A stretch of DNA of 64,000 bases from a virus (IMGVR_UViG_3300006754_000014:1-64000), one strand, 5' to 3'; shown: positions 15,146-23,884, counted from the first letter of the stretch. Made by a program: numbers and translations. The notes: generated from the sequence alone by a model not told the origin.

Positions 15146-16605
15146 TTCCTTAAATTTACAGTGATTATGTCATAATTAAAATTCTCTTGATTATAAATTT
15201 TAATTCTTTCTATTAGATGGTTCAATGTATAATTCTTTTTCGACTTATACGTGATATCATCACCTATGTCATAAAGAGTGGCTTCTTTTTTGTTGTTTCC
15301 TTTTCTGAGAACACGCCCGATGGATTGTAGGTTTCGGATTCGGGATTTGGAGGGGGAAGCAAACACAACATTATGAAGATTGCGAATATTAATACCCGTT
15401 GAAAAAGTCCCGTAAGATGCGACAATAATTGCGTTGAATTCATTTTCAGTTATAGACCGAACTTCTTCCCGTTCTTGGGCACCAATGCCACCATGCACAA
15501 AAAATGATTTTCTATCGGTGGCTTTACGGCTATTTATTAAATTGTAAATTGGTTCCCCATGTGTAGAAACACGACTATAAAGAACCAATGTATTACCAAT
15601 TAAATCTAAAGTTAAGTTTGTAATAAAGTTATTTCTCTTCTCATGTGTGATAAGATATTGAACTTCATCTTCATATGTTTCAAGTTTTTGTGGATTGTGT
15701 TTTAAAACAATACATCTTATATCCAATTTTGAAAGGTATCCTTTCTCTTGAAGTTCTGTGGTTCTAATGATCTTATATGCTGGTCCAAACAGTCCCTCTA
15801 AGACCCACTTATGGGTCTGTGTGCCGTCTAAAGTTCCAGTGAATCCAAATCTATGTTTCGCATGATGCAACTTAGTCATGATCTGTATTAAAGATTTTGA
15901 CTTGAATAGATGTGCTTCATCTCCAACTACAACCTCATATTTCTCAAACCACTTCCGAGAAAGTTTATAGATAGATTGCCACGTGGTTATAGTAATTGGA
16001 CGATCATCATCCTTCTCGCGGCCTGCATAAATCCGGTGACAATACTTTTCCGCGTCCCAACCATACTCTTCAAAATCCTTGTGCATCTGTTCTACTAGAG
16101 ATGTCGTGGGAACAACTACAAGAATTTTTTTGTCTTGGGCTACATAATATCTGGCTAGAGAATAAATCATCAAAGATTTGCCAGAAGCAGTCGGTGATAT
16201 CAGTAGCCTTCTATTATGTCTTAGTGCATCGTATACTCCCTCAATTTGGTATTCACGTGGATTATGACGGGATATAGATTTCATATAATCTTTAACCCCT
16301 TCTTTTGAAATACTTTCATTTACTTCAAAAGGAGATCCGAAATATTTGTTATCTAAAAACTTATACTCATATCCATATTGTTTACAAAATTGAGCAACTT
16401 TGTCAAGCAATCCAACATAGATTTCTCCTGTAGCAGTAGAGAATAATCGTATCTTGCCATCCCAATACTTATTCCTATACTGAGGCATAAACTTAGCCCC
16501 AGGCACTTCAAAAGTGAAGTGATCAGATAATTCTTGATATATGTGAGGTTCTGCCTGTATTCTTAGAAAGACTTCATTCTTTTTTTCAATCTTAAGATCA
16601 ACCAT
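15142..16605 (-). CDS. uvsW: UvsW DNA/RNA helicase
   Basis: SF2 helicase that unwinds R-loops and branched DNA, switching the phage from origin-initiated to recombination-dependent replication. Start set at 16605 (MVDLKIEKKNEV), giving 487 aa; 27 upstream codons overlap uvsY and do not resemble the family. Motif I S-P-T-A-S-G-K-S (137-144), motif II D-E-A-H (229-232), G-F-T-G-T-L (motif III region), and motif VI Q-S-I-G-R-V-L-R-K-G near 440. T4 UvsW is 502 aa. Overlaps uvsY by 8 nt. Confidence 0.95.
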   Translation of the reverse strand: MVDLKIEKKNEVFLRIQAEPHIYQELSDHFTFEVPGAKFMPQYRNKYWDGKIRLFSTATGEIYVGLLDKVAQFCKQYGYEYKFLDNKYFGSPFEVNESISKEGVKDYMKSISRHNPREYQIEGVYDALRHNRRLLISPTASGKSLMIYSLARYYVAQDKKILVVVPTTSLVEQMHKDFEEYGWDAEKYCHRIYAGREKDDDRPITITTWQSIYKLSRKWFEKYEVVVGDEAHLFKSKSLIQIMTKLHHAKHRFGFTGTLDGTQTHKWVLEGLFGPAYKIIRTTELQEKGYLSKLDIRCIVLKHNPQKLETYEDEVQYLITHEKRNNFITNLTLDLIGNTLVLYSRVSTHGEPIYNLINSRKATDRKSFFVHGGIGAQEREEVRSITENEFNAIIVASYGTFSTGINIRNLHNVVFASPSKSRIRNLQSIGRVLRKGNNKKEATLYDIGDDITYKSKKNYTLNHLIERIKIYNQENFNYDIITVNLRK

Positions 16606-17029
16606 ATCCACTAATAAATTTCTGCCACTCGATAGCATTCTTAACCTGATATGTCCTGTTAGATATCTGTTTAAGAATACTCTCAATATAATTTATCATA
16701 GTTTCATAATACTCTATTTTCAGAGATATCTCTGACAATTTCTCATCAGCGTCAAGATATTTCTGCATAGTATCTTTATCCCTTATCTTTTTAGGAAAGG
16801 GATCTTTTACATACACTTCTGGATTTGCTTTACCAGAAAAGTATTCATATCTTTCATGTCTAATATTTTTTCTTTGTTGTTCTGCTTTCTTCTTCAACAA
16901 CAAGATATTATTAAACATTTCATGATATTTAGCATGTAACGAAGGAATTTTTAATGATTCATCGTGGAGATTGTCTTTATCTATTAAAGAATCTTTCTCC
17001 CACATAGATTGAATCGTTTCAAGATTCAT
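16598..17029 (-). CDS. uvsY: UvsY recombination mediator
   Basis: UvsY loads the UvsX recombinase onto gp32-coated single-stranded DNA. The 143-aa protein starts MNLETIQSMWEKDSLID at 17029; upstream Met codons are less likely. Cyanophage UvsY features include S-L-K-I-P-S-L-H-A-K-Y, D-P-F-P-K-K-I-R-D-K-D and the C-terminal R-T-Y-Q-V-K-N-A-I-E-W. It overlaps the tail-tube-like gene by 11 nt and uvsW by 8 nt. UvsX is not in the window. Confidence 0.92.
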   Translation of the reverse strand: MNLETIQSMWEKDSLIDKDNLHDESLKIPSLHAKYHEMFNNILLLKKKAEQQRKNIRHERYEYFSGKANPEVYVKDPFPKKIRDKDTMQKYLDADEKLSEISLKIEYYETMINYIESILKQISNRTYQVKNAIEWQKFISGYG

Positions 17030-17591
17030 ACAAAGGTTGGCCATACACATCAACTATTTCATAAAGAGTAAATTTAAATGTTACTTGAGCGGTGAAATAT
17101 GCGGTATCATCATCAGTAGCATCAAAATCCATACCAGTCATGGAAATTGGAAATAGATCATTAAATTTCACCATAAACTTAGCGTTTTGGGAACTATTCA
17201 AAATAGAAAGAGTTCCATCAGAAGTATTATAATCAGGATTGTCTGTCTCCTGATCTTCAAATTTCATTGCTCCAGAAGTAAGTTTTAATGCTTCTGCAAC
17301 AGACTCTGGATAACCAAGTCCTCTCATCCATTTTTGAATCTCCATGAGATTCTCTAGATTTTCATCGATTAAAAATCTCAATGTAAAATCTTCAAAATCT
17401 AAACGATCACCAGGTCTGGGAATATCATTTAGATATGTTGGTTGGACTGCAACAGGAAGACTTAATCCAGGAACATTACAACTATTAGAAAAGAAATCTA
17501 CCTTTGGGCATTTAGCTAGATTGAACTTAAAACTGGTGGCAGATAAAAAATTTCTATTTGCAATCTGTTTATTATATGGACTTCTGGCCAT
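17019..17591 (-). CDS. Tail-tube-like virion protein
   Basis: 190-aa protein with the same plan as gp19 of this phage: hydrophobic beta start (F-K-F-N-L-A-K), a C-x-V-P-G-L-S-L-P loop, P-R-P-G-D-R-L-D-F-E-D-F-T-L-R-F, a helix L-M-E-I-Q-K-W-M-R-G-L, and a C-terminal F-P-I-S-M-T-G-M-D-F-D strand pair. It could be a tube-initiator or tail-terminator paralogue. The perfect TATAAATA box 26 nt upstream supports a virion protein, although it sits at the head of the recombination genes uvsY and uvsW. Confidence 0.68.
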   Translation of the reverse strand: MARSPYNKQIANRNFLSATSFKFNLAKCPKVDFFSNSCNVPGLSLPVAVQPTYLNDIPRPGDRLDFEDFTLRFLIDENLENLMEIQKWMRGLGYPESVAEALKLTSGAMKFEDQETDNPDYNTSDGTLSILNSSQNAKFMVKFNDLFPISMTGMDFDATDDDTAYFTAQVTFKFTLYEIVDVYGQPLYES

Positions 17592-17616
17592 GTTATAAAT
17601 GTGGATCCATCAATTG

Positions 17617-17624
17617 TATTTATA
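17617..17624 (-). promoter_or_regulatory. Late promoter -10 box (TATAAATA)
   Basis: Perfect TATAAATA on the minus strand, 26 nt upstream of the tail-tube-like gene at 17591. Confidence 0.7.
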
Positions 17625-17640
17625 ACCACTTAATGATCTT

Positions 17641-17892
17641 CTACTCTCCTCCGCCCCCGTTACCATTTCCACCGTTGCCGTTACCACCATTACCGTTCCC
17701 ATTGCTACCATTACCGTTCCCATTACCATTAGAGCCATTCTTTGAATCATCATCATGTTCTAAATAACCTCCTCTACCAATATGATATCCTTGGGGAATT
17801 TTCTTACACTTTTTATCTTGATAACAATAATAAGATCCGGCAGGACAGGTCTTATGCATGTGACCTTCCATGAATTGTTTATATGTTTTCAT
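17641..17892 (-). CDS. Small protein with prohead-targeting-like start and Gly-Asn repeat tail
   Basis: The 83-aa product begins MKTYKQFMEG, close to the T4 internal-protein capsid-targeting start (MKTYQEFIAE). That start is removed by gp21 after Glu. Residues 18-45 form a Cys-rich motif (C-P-A-G-S-Y-Y-C-Y-Q-D-K-K-C-K-K-I-P). Residues 52-82 are a low-complexity Gly-Asn-Ser run. A CTAAATA late box is 24 nt upstream and gp23 is nearby, so an internal head or decoration protein is likely. The Met-Glu-Gly bond is the candidate cleavage site. Confidence 0.65.
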   Translation of the reverse strand: MKTYKQFMEGHMHKTCPAGSYYCYQDKKCKKIPQGYHIGRGGYLEHDDDSKNGSNGNGNGNGSNGNGNGGNGNGGNGNGGGGE

Positions 17893-17915
17893 TATTGAAC
17901 GCAGGTCTCCTGATG

Positions 17916-17922
17916 TATTTAG
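17916..17922 (-). promoter_or_regulatory. Late promoter -10 candidate (CTAAATA)
   Basis: CTAAATA on the minus strand, 24 nt upstream of the start at 17892. It overlaps the stop of the small gene 17919-18071. Confidence 0.6.
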
Positions 17923-18071
17923 ACCTCCCTAGACATTTGTTCTTCTAATTTTGCTTTAGCGGCTTTAATTCCAGCAAGTCTTTCTTCTAGAGATTCTTCA
18001 AAGAAATTATACATCTTTAGTTTCTTCTCACGGCGTTCCTCTAGAGTCATTTTAGAGAATTTGCAAAACAT
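17919..18071 (-). CDS. Small charged helical protein, 50 aa
   Basis: Reads MFCKFSKMTLEERREKKLKM and continues as a highly charged amphipathic helix (E-E-R-L-A-G-I-K-A-A-K-A-K-L-E-E-Q). There is an alternative start at Met8. No strong ribosome binding site is seen. It fills the gap between the gp23 terminator and the Gly-Asn protein. Codon use looks like that of its neighbours. No function assigned. Confidence 0.5.
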   Translation of the reverse strand: MFCKFSKMTLEERREKKLKMYNFFEESLEERLAGIKAAKAKLEEQMSREV

Positions 18072-18102
18072 TGTTCTTAGTAAATCTTTACATAATTATG
18101 TA

Positions 18103-18130
18103 TAAAAAAAGACCCCTCGAAGGGGTCTTT
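18103..18130 (-). terminator. Intrinsic terminator after gp23
   Basis: Minus strand: a 7-bp stem (GACCCCT / AGGGGTC) with a very short loop, followed by a run of seven T. Textbook rho-independent terminator 30 nt after the gp23 stop; it limits the very abundant capsid transcript. Confidence 0.9.
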
Positions 18131-18157
18131 GTGAAAAAGGAAATATATCCTTTCTTT

Positions 18158-19567
18158 CTACATGAGGTTAGAAACCTTAACGCGACGATAGTAACGGTTA
18201 GAGTTAACACGTAGGCGTCCCAGTCCTTGTTGAGTACCTTCAGCAAATGGGTTAGCGACAAGACCGTAACGAGTCTTAAAGCCAATTTTTGGCTGGAAGG
18301 TGTTCTCTCCGACTGCACGTACCATCTGGAGGGGCACATATGGGCAGTAGAATAGACCTGCGTCATATGGGGAACCACCTTTATAACCACAAACGTAGTA
18401 CTGATCAGCAGCAACGTTAGCAGCATATGGGTCGATGTATACGCGATACTTACCGTTAAGAGTACCAGCAAATGTGTTGCCAGTATCATCAACGTTGAGA
18501 TTAGCGTTGAGGGCAGGTGTATAATCGAGTACACCAGCCATTGTTAGGGCACTTGCAACGTCTGCAGAGCAGAGGATGATGTTACCCTTTCCGCGACGAG
18601 TCCTTTGTGCGATTGCGTTAGCGTCGCGCTCGATTTGGAAAATAAGACCTTTGAACTTCTCAACTGACCAACGACCGTTGCTATCGATGTCTAGGTCGAA
18701 AGTACCAGCAGTTGAAGTGTTGACTGTAGCACCTTGCTCAGCAACCTTGTATACAGTACGGATAACTTCGCGGTTAATTTCTGCGAGGATCTCAGTACTA
18801 AGGATGTTAGCAAGTTCTGCTTCTGCGTTTAGACCGTGGATGGCCTTAAGGTCTTGAGCAAGCTCTAGTGAGTACTCAGCCTTCAGGGCGCGAGACTTGG
18901 CAGTAACGGTTACCTTTTCAATCGAGAATGCCATCTCGTTGAAATGATCGCCAGTACCGGAACCAAGGTTCTCAGAGTCACCTGTGACCATGCCTTGACC
19001 AACGTCATAGGCAGTAGATGTAGCAGTACCAACTGGGTTCAGGACTGATGGGTTAGTACCAGACTGTGAAGTCGTACCCAAACCAGCAGCAACATCGCTG
19101 AATCCAGCGGTTTCATTGAGGCCGTCATCCTGTCCAGAGAATGCAGTATCGGCTTCGTTGAATAGTGCCTCGGTTCCACTCTGTGAAGTGTAACGAGAGC
19201 GCATTGCAAAGATGAGTCCCGTAGGACCATTCATTGGTTGTACACCAGCAAGGTCATAAGCGACCAAGTTGGGCATGGAGCGTCTGATCAATGAGATCAG
19301 AACCGGGTCGAAACCAGCGGTAGGACCAGCAGCTGTTGAGTCAGCACCGAAACCACCCGAACCACCAGCAGCATTACCTGCATTGGTTGGGACGGCTTCC
19401 ATTAAGTTGGTGCCTTGTGCAAAAGCTTGCTCCTCACGCAGGAATTTCTCCTGGTTTTCTAACAGGACAGCGGTTACAGCCCGACGATGGTTATCCTTGA
19501 TAGGATCCAAACCTTCATGGTCTAGAAGGGGCTTCCACTTTGCCTGCAGATGTTCTGATTGGAACAT
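18158..19567 (-). CDS. 23: gp23, major capsid protein
   Basis: Main shell protein of the elongated T4-type head; HK97 fold. 469 aa. Begins MFQSEHLQAKWKPLLDHEG, with the cyanophage I-K-D-N-H-R-R-A-V-T-A-V-L-L-E-N-Q segment. The N-terminal scaffold-contact segment (about 1-60) is expected to be removed by gp21. Gly/Ala/Thr-rich loops fill residues 60-200. Later markers are S-A-L-K-A-E-Y-type S-R-A-L-K-A-E-Y-S-L-E-L-A-Q-D-L and A-N-I-L-S-T-E-I. GC-richer and codon-optimised relative to neighbours, as expected for the most abundant protein. Confidence 0.97.
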   Translation of the reverse strand: MFQSEHLQAKWKPLLDHEGLDPIKDNHRRAVTAVLLENQEKFLREEQAFAQGTNLMEAVPTNAGNAAGGSGGFGADSTAAGPTAGFDPVLISLIRRSMPNLVAYDLAGVQPMNGPTGLIFAMRSRYTSQSGTEALFNEADTAFSGQDDGLNETAGFSDVAAGLGTTSQSGTNPSVLNPVGTATSTAYDVGQGMVTGDSENLGSGTGDHFNEMAFSIEKVTVTAKSRALKAEYSLELAQDLKAIHGLNAEAELANILSTEILAEINREVIRTVYKVAEQGATVNTSTAGTFDLDIDSNGRWSVEKFKGLIFQIERDANAIAQRTRRGKGNIILCSADVASALTMAGVLDYTPALNANLNVDDTGNTFAGTLNGKYRVYIDPYAANVAADQYYVCGYKGGSPYDAGLFYCPYVPLQMVRAVGENTFQPKIGFKTRYGLVANPFAEGTQQGLGRLRVNSNRYYRRVKVSNLM

Positions 19568-19601
19568 GTGCGTTTACCTAATAAGTGTTTACGTTTGAAA
19601 T

Positions 19602-20720
19602 TTACTTATTCACCTGTAGTGATAAGGCTTTAATGTAAGCGGACATAGAATCTGAAGAAGATTCAATGATTTCACTTTCATTAAGGGTCTTAGCCTCAGG
19701 AGAACTTTGTGTTACTGGCTTCTTGGAGAAATATGATTCCTTCAAGGTTTCCAGTTTTCCACGATAGTTTTCTTCACTTTCAAACTCAACACCTTCAGCA
19801 AGAGAAGCGAGCTTATCTTTCTGGGAGACTGCAAGTCCCTCAGCGACTTCACTTAAAATTCCATCAGCAGTTGACTCAGCCAATCTCTTGTTGAGAGAGA
19901 TGTTCTTGTCGATTTGCTCGTTGAGTTTAGACTCCATTTCATCTAGTTTTTCTACCATACTCTCAAGTACATCATATTTGTCGTCAGGGATTGATACATA
20001 ATGTTCTTCAAAAAGACTCTTCATTCCACCTAGGAATGATTCTGTTAGTTCAGTCTTAAGACCTTGTTCAACTGAAAGAGCATTTTCGTCTAACCATTCC
20101 TGAGAAACATACTCTAGATAAGAGTCGGTTCTTTCAGAAAGTTCCTGCTTGCAAACAGCAATTTGTTCGTTAAGTTCCTCATGGAATTGCTCTTCGAGTT
20201 TAACCTCGATTTCTTGAGACTTAGATGTAAGAGCTGCTTCAAAGATTGTTTTTGCTTTCTCTTTGAATTCTTCTGATAGCTCTTCACCTGCGAATAGTGC
20301 TTCAACGTCTTCCTCAACATTGAGGTTCTTTTCTACGGGAGCGTCGTCTGTGTGATTTTCAGTAGGGATTTTAACCTCTATCTGGTAATCTGCTTCTACT
20401 CCGTCTTCTGTAGTTGGAGTTTCTGAGATTACTTCCTCATCATTGGAAAGTTCTTTTTCCATAGCTTCTGCGGCTTTTGCGCCTTTGTTTACGACGTCTT
20501 TTACCTGTTTGATAGTTCGTCCAGGTGTTTTTAAAGCAGCTGAATTATCATCTGGCTTGTAGTTATCTGGAGTGGGACCTCCAAGATCTTCTACGTTTGC
20601 GAGTTGGGTTCCTGGGTCGGCCAACTTTTGCATTGGCTCGCCTGGTTTCGCATTAGCATTTACAGCCGTTTTAGACTGGGTGGTGCTGGCTTCCATTTCT
20701 TGTAAATCTCCACGCGACAT
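19602..20720 (-). CDS. 22: gp22, prohead core scaffold protein
   Basis: Scaffold around which gp23 assembles, degraded by gp21 during maturation. The 372-aa protein is acidic and almost entirely helical/coiled-coil from 130 to 330 (Glu/Lys/Leu-rich). It has the conserved V-A-E-G-L-A-V-S-Q-K-D-K-L-A-S-L-A-E-G segment at about 295-315. The first 100 residues are Pro/Ala/Asp-rich and probably disordered. It is flanked by gp21 and gp23 exactly as in T4. Longer than T4 gp22 (269 aa). Confidence 0.92.
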   Translation of the reverse strand: MSRGDLQEMEASTTQSKTAVNANAKPGEPMQKLADPGTQLANVEDLGGPTPDNYKPDDNSAALKTPGRTIKQVKDVVNKGAKAAEAMEKELSNDEEVISETPTTEDGVEADYQIEVKIPTENHTDDAPVEKNLNVEEDVEALFAGEELSEEFKEKAKTIFEAALTSKSQEIEVKLEEQFHEELNEQIAVCKQELSERTDSYLEYVSQEWLDENALSVEQGLKTELTESFLGGMKSLFEEHYVSIPDDKYDVLESMVEKLDEMESKLNEQIDKNISLNKRLAESTADGILSEVAEGLAVSQKDKLASLAEGVEFESEENYRGKLETLKESYFSKKPVTQSSPEAKTLNESEIIESSSDSMSAYIKALSLQVNK

Positions 20721-20757
20721 TGAAGTAACTCCGATTAACCTTGATTTAATCTATATT

Positions 20758-20765
20758 TATTTATA
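20758..20765 (-). promoter_or_regulatory. Late promoter -10 box (TATAAATA)
   Basis: TATAAATA on the minus strand with a second overlapping ATAAATA (20754-20760), 34-38 nt upstream of gp22. Likely the main promoter for gp22-gp23. Confidence 0.7.
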
Positions 20766-20767
20766 AT

Positions 20768-21418
20768 TTAAAGATTTGTGAGGAAATCATTAAACAAGTT
20801 TAACTTGTTTTCCTCTAACCTTTTTTGATCAACTAAAGTGTTGATCTGTTTGTAAGTTTTCTCTGCTAAACGTTCACGGATAACACCATTATCCCATACC
20901 CAATCCTTGCCTTCCATGATGCCTTCTACAAAAGCATCAGGTGCAGACGGATCTGCAACAATATCCGCAGCAGTAGCTAACATGAAGTCATCACTGACTA
21001 CATTGTATCCTTCTCTTGATGGTTTAAGAGTTCCTATTCCACGAGAAGATACGCCTAATTTTACTCCTTCGCTGATAAGATTAGTAGCAATCTTACCCAT
21101 TGGTGTATTCAAAATCTTTGCTTTACCAACAAAATTTTGACCGTTTTCTTTTAAAGAAGTAATTTTATGTGAAACCCTATCAAGGTTCACAGTTGGACCA
21201 TCAGGATGTCCAAGTTCACCTAAAGCACGGCCGGAATTGACAAAGCTTTCATTATAACGATTAACTTCTTTGCGAAGAGTCTCCATGGGATACATTCTCC
21301 CATTCCTATTCGCAATATTTCCTTGCAGGAAAACGCCCTCGATATAAAGGGATTTTTTACCGCCACGATCTTCGACGATAAATTCTACCTGTTCAATTTC
21401 TTCCGTAATAAGTTTCAT
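20768..21418 (-). CDS. 21: gp21, prohead protease
   Basis: Serine protease that matures the prohead by cutting after Glu in short consensus sites and then itself. 216 aa, matching the T4 family (212). Catalytic His in E-L-G-H-P-D-G (His71) and Ser in G-V-S-S-R-G-I-G (Ser124/125). N-terminal motif G-N-I-A-N-R-N-G-R-M-Y-P is typical. Stop/start overlap with the preceding structural gene. Confidence 0.95.
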   Translation of the reverse strand: MKLITEEIEQVEFIVEDRGGKKSLYIEGVFLQGNIANRNGRMYPMETLRKEVNRYNESFVNSGRALGELGHPDGPTVNLDRVSHKITSLKENGQNFVGKAKILNTPMGKIATNLISEGVKLGVSSRGIGTLKPSREGYNVVSDDFMLATAADIVADPSAPDAFVEGIMEGKDWVWDNGVIRERLAEKTYKQINTLVDQKRLEENKLNLFNDFLTNL

Positions 21419-21987
21419 TAGGCATCTCCGCTAACTTGAACTTGAACTAAATGAATTTCACTTCCAGTTCCAGAGCCTTTAGCACTAAGTTTAAGTGAAT
21501 TCCTCATTTCAGCACCATTGAATGTTGCTGTTGAAGCAGTAGCAATAGTAGATGTTCTACTATCTTTTGTTATTACTGCTCGTGTTGAATAATACCCAGA
21601 AACATCAGCAGATGTTTCAACACTTGCTACACTAACATGTGTACCATTTAAAGTTGTTGGTGTTAATCCAGTAATGGTAACCGTGTCACCAGCATTGAAT
21701 GGACATCCAGTACCTTCTGGAAAATGATACGTAGTTGTAGACCCTGTTGTAATACCAATAACTGGTATCGACTTAGGGGTAAGACCAAGAGTTGTACTGG
21801 TATCTGCAAGAAGAACGTAATCAGTTGAATCTGCAGTAGGAGCGGTTCCAAGTACAATATTAACATCAACAGATCCTTTTGAAGTAACTCGCAGTGTATC
21901 GGATTTCACCGAAAAAGCAGCACTAGCAGCAGTACCATTGGCACTGGTAAAATGTGTTCCGGTTCCAGCAATTGGATTGTGAGACAT
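21418..21987 (-). CDS. Ser/Thr-rich virion protein, probably head-associated
   Basis: 189 aa, very rich in Thr, Ser, Ala, Gly and Val, with alternating beta-strand patterns (V-D-V-N-I-V-L-G, T-D-Y-V-L-L-A-D-T, T-Y-H-F-P-E-G-T-G-C-P). This suggests an all-beta virion protein such as a decoration or vertex-associated component. T4 has gp68 at this position, between gp67 and gp21, but there is no resemblance to it. It overlaps both neighbours by one base. Confidence 0.65.
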   Translation of the reverse strand: MSHNPIAGTGTHFTSANGTAASAAFSVKSDTLRVTSKGSVDVNIVLGTAPTADSTDYVLLADTSTTLGLTPKSIPVIGITTGSTTTYHFPEGTGCPFNAGDTVTITGLTPTTLNGTHVSVASVETSADVSGYYSTRAVITKDSRTSTIATASTATFNGAEMRNSLKLSAKGSGTGSEIHLVQVQVSGDA

Positions 21988-22199
21988 TACTCCTCCTCAG
22001 TCGTTTCTTCTGGTTCACTGTCAATAACCTCAGTTTCAGCAGAGGTCTCTGTTTCTATGTCAGCAAATACACTATTAGCAACACTAGGTTTTAAATTTGC
22101 AACATGTTCTGCAGATTTCACGTATAACAAATCCTTAATCCTATCACTAATTTGTGCAGGAGATTCATCTTTCACAATTAAATTCATTAACTCATCCAT
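21987..22199 (-). CDS. gp67-like prohead core protein
   Basis: 70-aa very acidic protein (tail D-S-E-P-E-E-T-T-E-E-E) beginning MDELMNLIVKDESPAQIS with D-R-I-K-D-L-L-Y-V-K-S-A-E. Small acidic core proteins gp67/gp68 occupy this place between gp20 and gp21 in T4. The assignment rests on composition, size and position. A TATAAATA box lies 31 nt upstream. Confidence 0.65.
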   Translation of the reverse strand: MDELMNLIVKDESPAQISDRIKDLLYVKSAEHVANLKPSVANSVFADIETETSAETEVIDSEPEETTEEE

Positions 22200-22229
22200 C
22201 TTTTACAACATAAAACAGTAATCTTAGAT

Positions 22230-22237
22230 TATTTATA
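22230..22237 (-). promoter_or_regulatory. Late promoter -10 box (TATAAATA)
   Basis: TATAAATA on the minus strand, 31 nt upstream of the gp67-like start at 22199. It should drive the head-core, structural and gp21 genes. Confidence 0.7.
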
Positions 22238-22244
22238 ATATATA

Positions 22245-23849
22245 TTAGCTAACGATAACTTGATCTTGCGGAACTGTTCCTAATGCCCCAGTAGGTTCTT
22301 GTTCGGGAGCAGTAGGATCAACTTGAAGTAAAGCTGGATCTGGTATAATACCATTAGCAATTTCAACTTCAATTTGTTCATCAATTTCCATCATTTCTTC
22401 CTCAGTTTGATTGAGAATTTTTCTCCTTACATACTCAGCAGAGTAATATCTACCAACATAAGGATCAATAGTTGCAGCTAAACCAAGTCTTTCATTCATT
22501 AACTCAGCATTCTTCAATTCTGAGAAATGATTGTCATATAGGAAATCATACTGAATATGCTCACTCATAGTCTCCCAGTCTTCTGGGGTAACTACATTCT
22601 TCAATAATAGCTGAGTTTTCAGCATATCATTGAATAAATTAGAGAATCTCTTACGTAAACGACCTACAAACTTAGTGAATTTTAACTCATCTCTTAGTAT
22701 TTCTGAGGATCTTCCCATATTAAAACCACCGTCTCCAGCGATTCTTGATTGGGGAACATTCAAAGACTTATAAAGTTTTTCCTGGAAATACTTAATATCA
22801 GCAAGTTCACCAAGATTTTGTCCACCAGGTAATGTAGAAATCTCAGTACCTCTACCGCCTTCTCTTCTAGGTAACCAGAAGTCTTCCATCATGGACATGA
22901 ACTTCTTGTCATCCCGAATTTCACCTGTAGATGCATCATAGACTAACTTATTACGATATCTTTGCATCACATCACGCAAATATTGTTCTGCTTTAACTTT
23001 TGGTAGATTACCAACATCAATATAGAAAATTCTACGTTCAGGAGCACGTGACAATCTATAAATCACAAGACTATCTTCAATCATCCTAAGTTGATTGAGA
23101 GACTTAATAGCCTTATGCATGTAGGAAAGAACAGTCTGTTTATTCCTATCAACTAATCCAGAATAACAATAAGCAACTGCATCTTTTGCTAATTTAATTC
23201 CACCCTTATTGGCACCATAATTTCCTATACCATATCTGGTTTGTGGATTGAAAAGAAAATATTCTTCAATCTCTGTTGGGTCAAACTTTACTTCATCCTC
23301 AGATTTATCTTGGGGAAGTATCTTGTCGGTATCTTTCTTTTTCTCTTGTCTAATAAACCTTATTTTTCCTGCATCCATATAACGGAGTTCTTGGATGCCA
23401 TCCTGTGGTTTCTTTAAATCAATAATTTTGTGATAAAATATCCTTCCATCTACGTACCAATTTCTAAAAATTTCATGGCATTTTTTATCAAAATCCAATA
23501 AGTCTAAGATATATTTGAATTCATCTCTGACAATCTTTTTCATTGAATCACTTGCATTCAGATTATCAAGATCAATCTGAACTGGATGATCATTTGAATC
23601 CGAAACAATTGCTTCGTTTACAACATCTTCAATAGCATTATCGCATTCGGGATGTAAAGACATCTCCCGATATCTTTTGATTAGATCGAATTCTGTCTTA
23701 TAGACACCTTCGATATCAACATATTGTCCGAAAAATCCACTAGATAGAAAATAATCAACCCCGTCCTCCGAATTAGGAGGCACGGGGGACGTTGCAGACT
23801 TGGGAAGTCTTTGATTATCTTCTATCGAAAACCCAAATAGTTTTGCCAT
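22245..23849 (-). CDS. 20: gp20, portal protein
   Basis: Dodecameric head-vertex portal; nucleates the prohead and is the DNA channel used by gp17. 534 aa (T4: 524). Family segments include G-V-Y-K-T-E-F-D-L-I-K-R-Y-R-E-M, H-P-E-C-D-N-A-I-E-D-V-V-N-E-A-I, L-V-Y-R-L-S-R-A-P-E-R-R-type I-Y-R-L-S-R-A-P-E-R-R-I-F-Y-I-D and F-W-L-P-R-R-E-G-G-R-G-T. C-terminal tail is acidic and Pro-rich. Late box ATAAATA 29 nt upstream. Confidence 0.97.
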   Translation of the reverse strand: MAKLFGFSIEDNQRLPKSATSPVPPNSEDGVDYFLSSGFFGQYVDIEGVYKTEFDLIKRYREMSLHPECDNAIEDVVNEAIVSDSNDHPVQIDLDNLNASDSMKKIVRDEFKYILDLLDFDKKCHEIFRNWYVDGRIFYHKIIDLKKPQDGIQELRYMDAGKIRFIRQEKKKDTDKILPQDKSEDEVKFDPTEIEEYFLFNPQTRYGIGNYGANKGGIKLAKDAVAYCYSGLVDRNKQTVLSYMHKAIKSLNQLRMIEDSLVIYRLSRAPERRIFYIDVGNLPKVKAEQYLRDVMQRYRNKLVYDASTGEIRDDKKFMSMMEDFWLPRREGGRGTEISTLPGGQNLGELADIKYFQEKLYKSLNVPQSRIAGDGGFNMGRSSEILRDELKFTKFVGRLRKRFSNLFNDMLKTQLLLKNVVTPEDWETMSEHIQYDFLYDNHFSELKNAELMNERLGLAATIDPYVGRYYSAEYVRRKILNQTEEEMMEIDEQIEVEIANGIIPDPALLQVDPTAPEQEPTGALGTVPQDQVIVS

Positions 23850-23877
23850 TTTATAAAATAGACTGCTTATCCTAGTC

Positions 23878-23884
23878 TATTTAT
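23878..23884 (-). promoter_or_regulatory. Late promoter -10 candidate (ATAAATA)
   Basis: ATAAATA on the minus strand, 29 nt upstream of gp20. It overlaps the gp19 stop codon. Confidence 0.6.
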
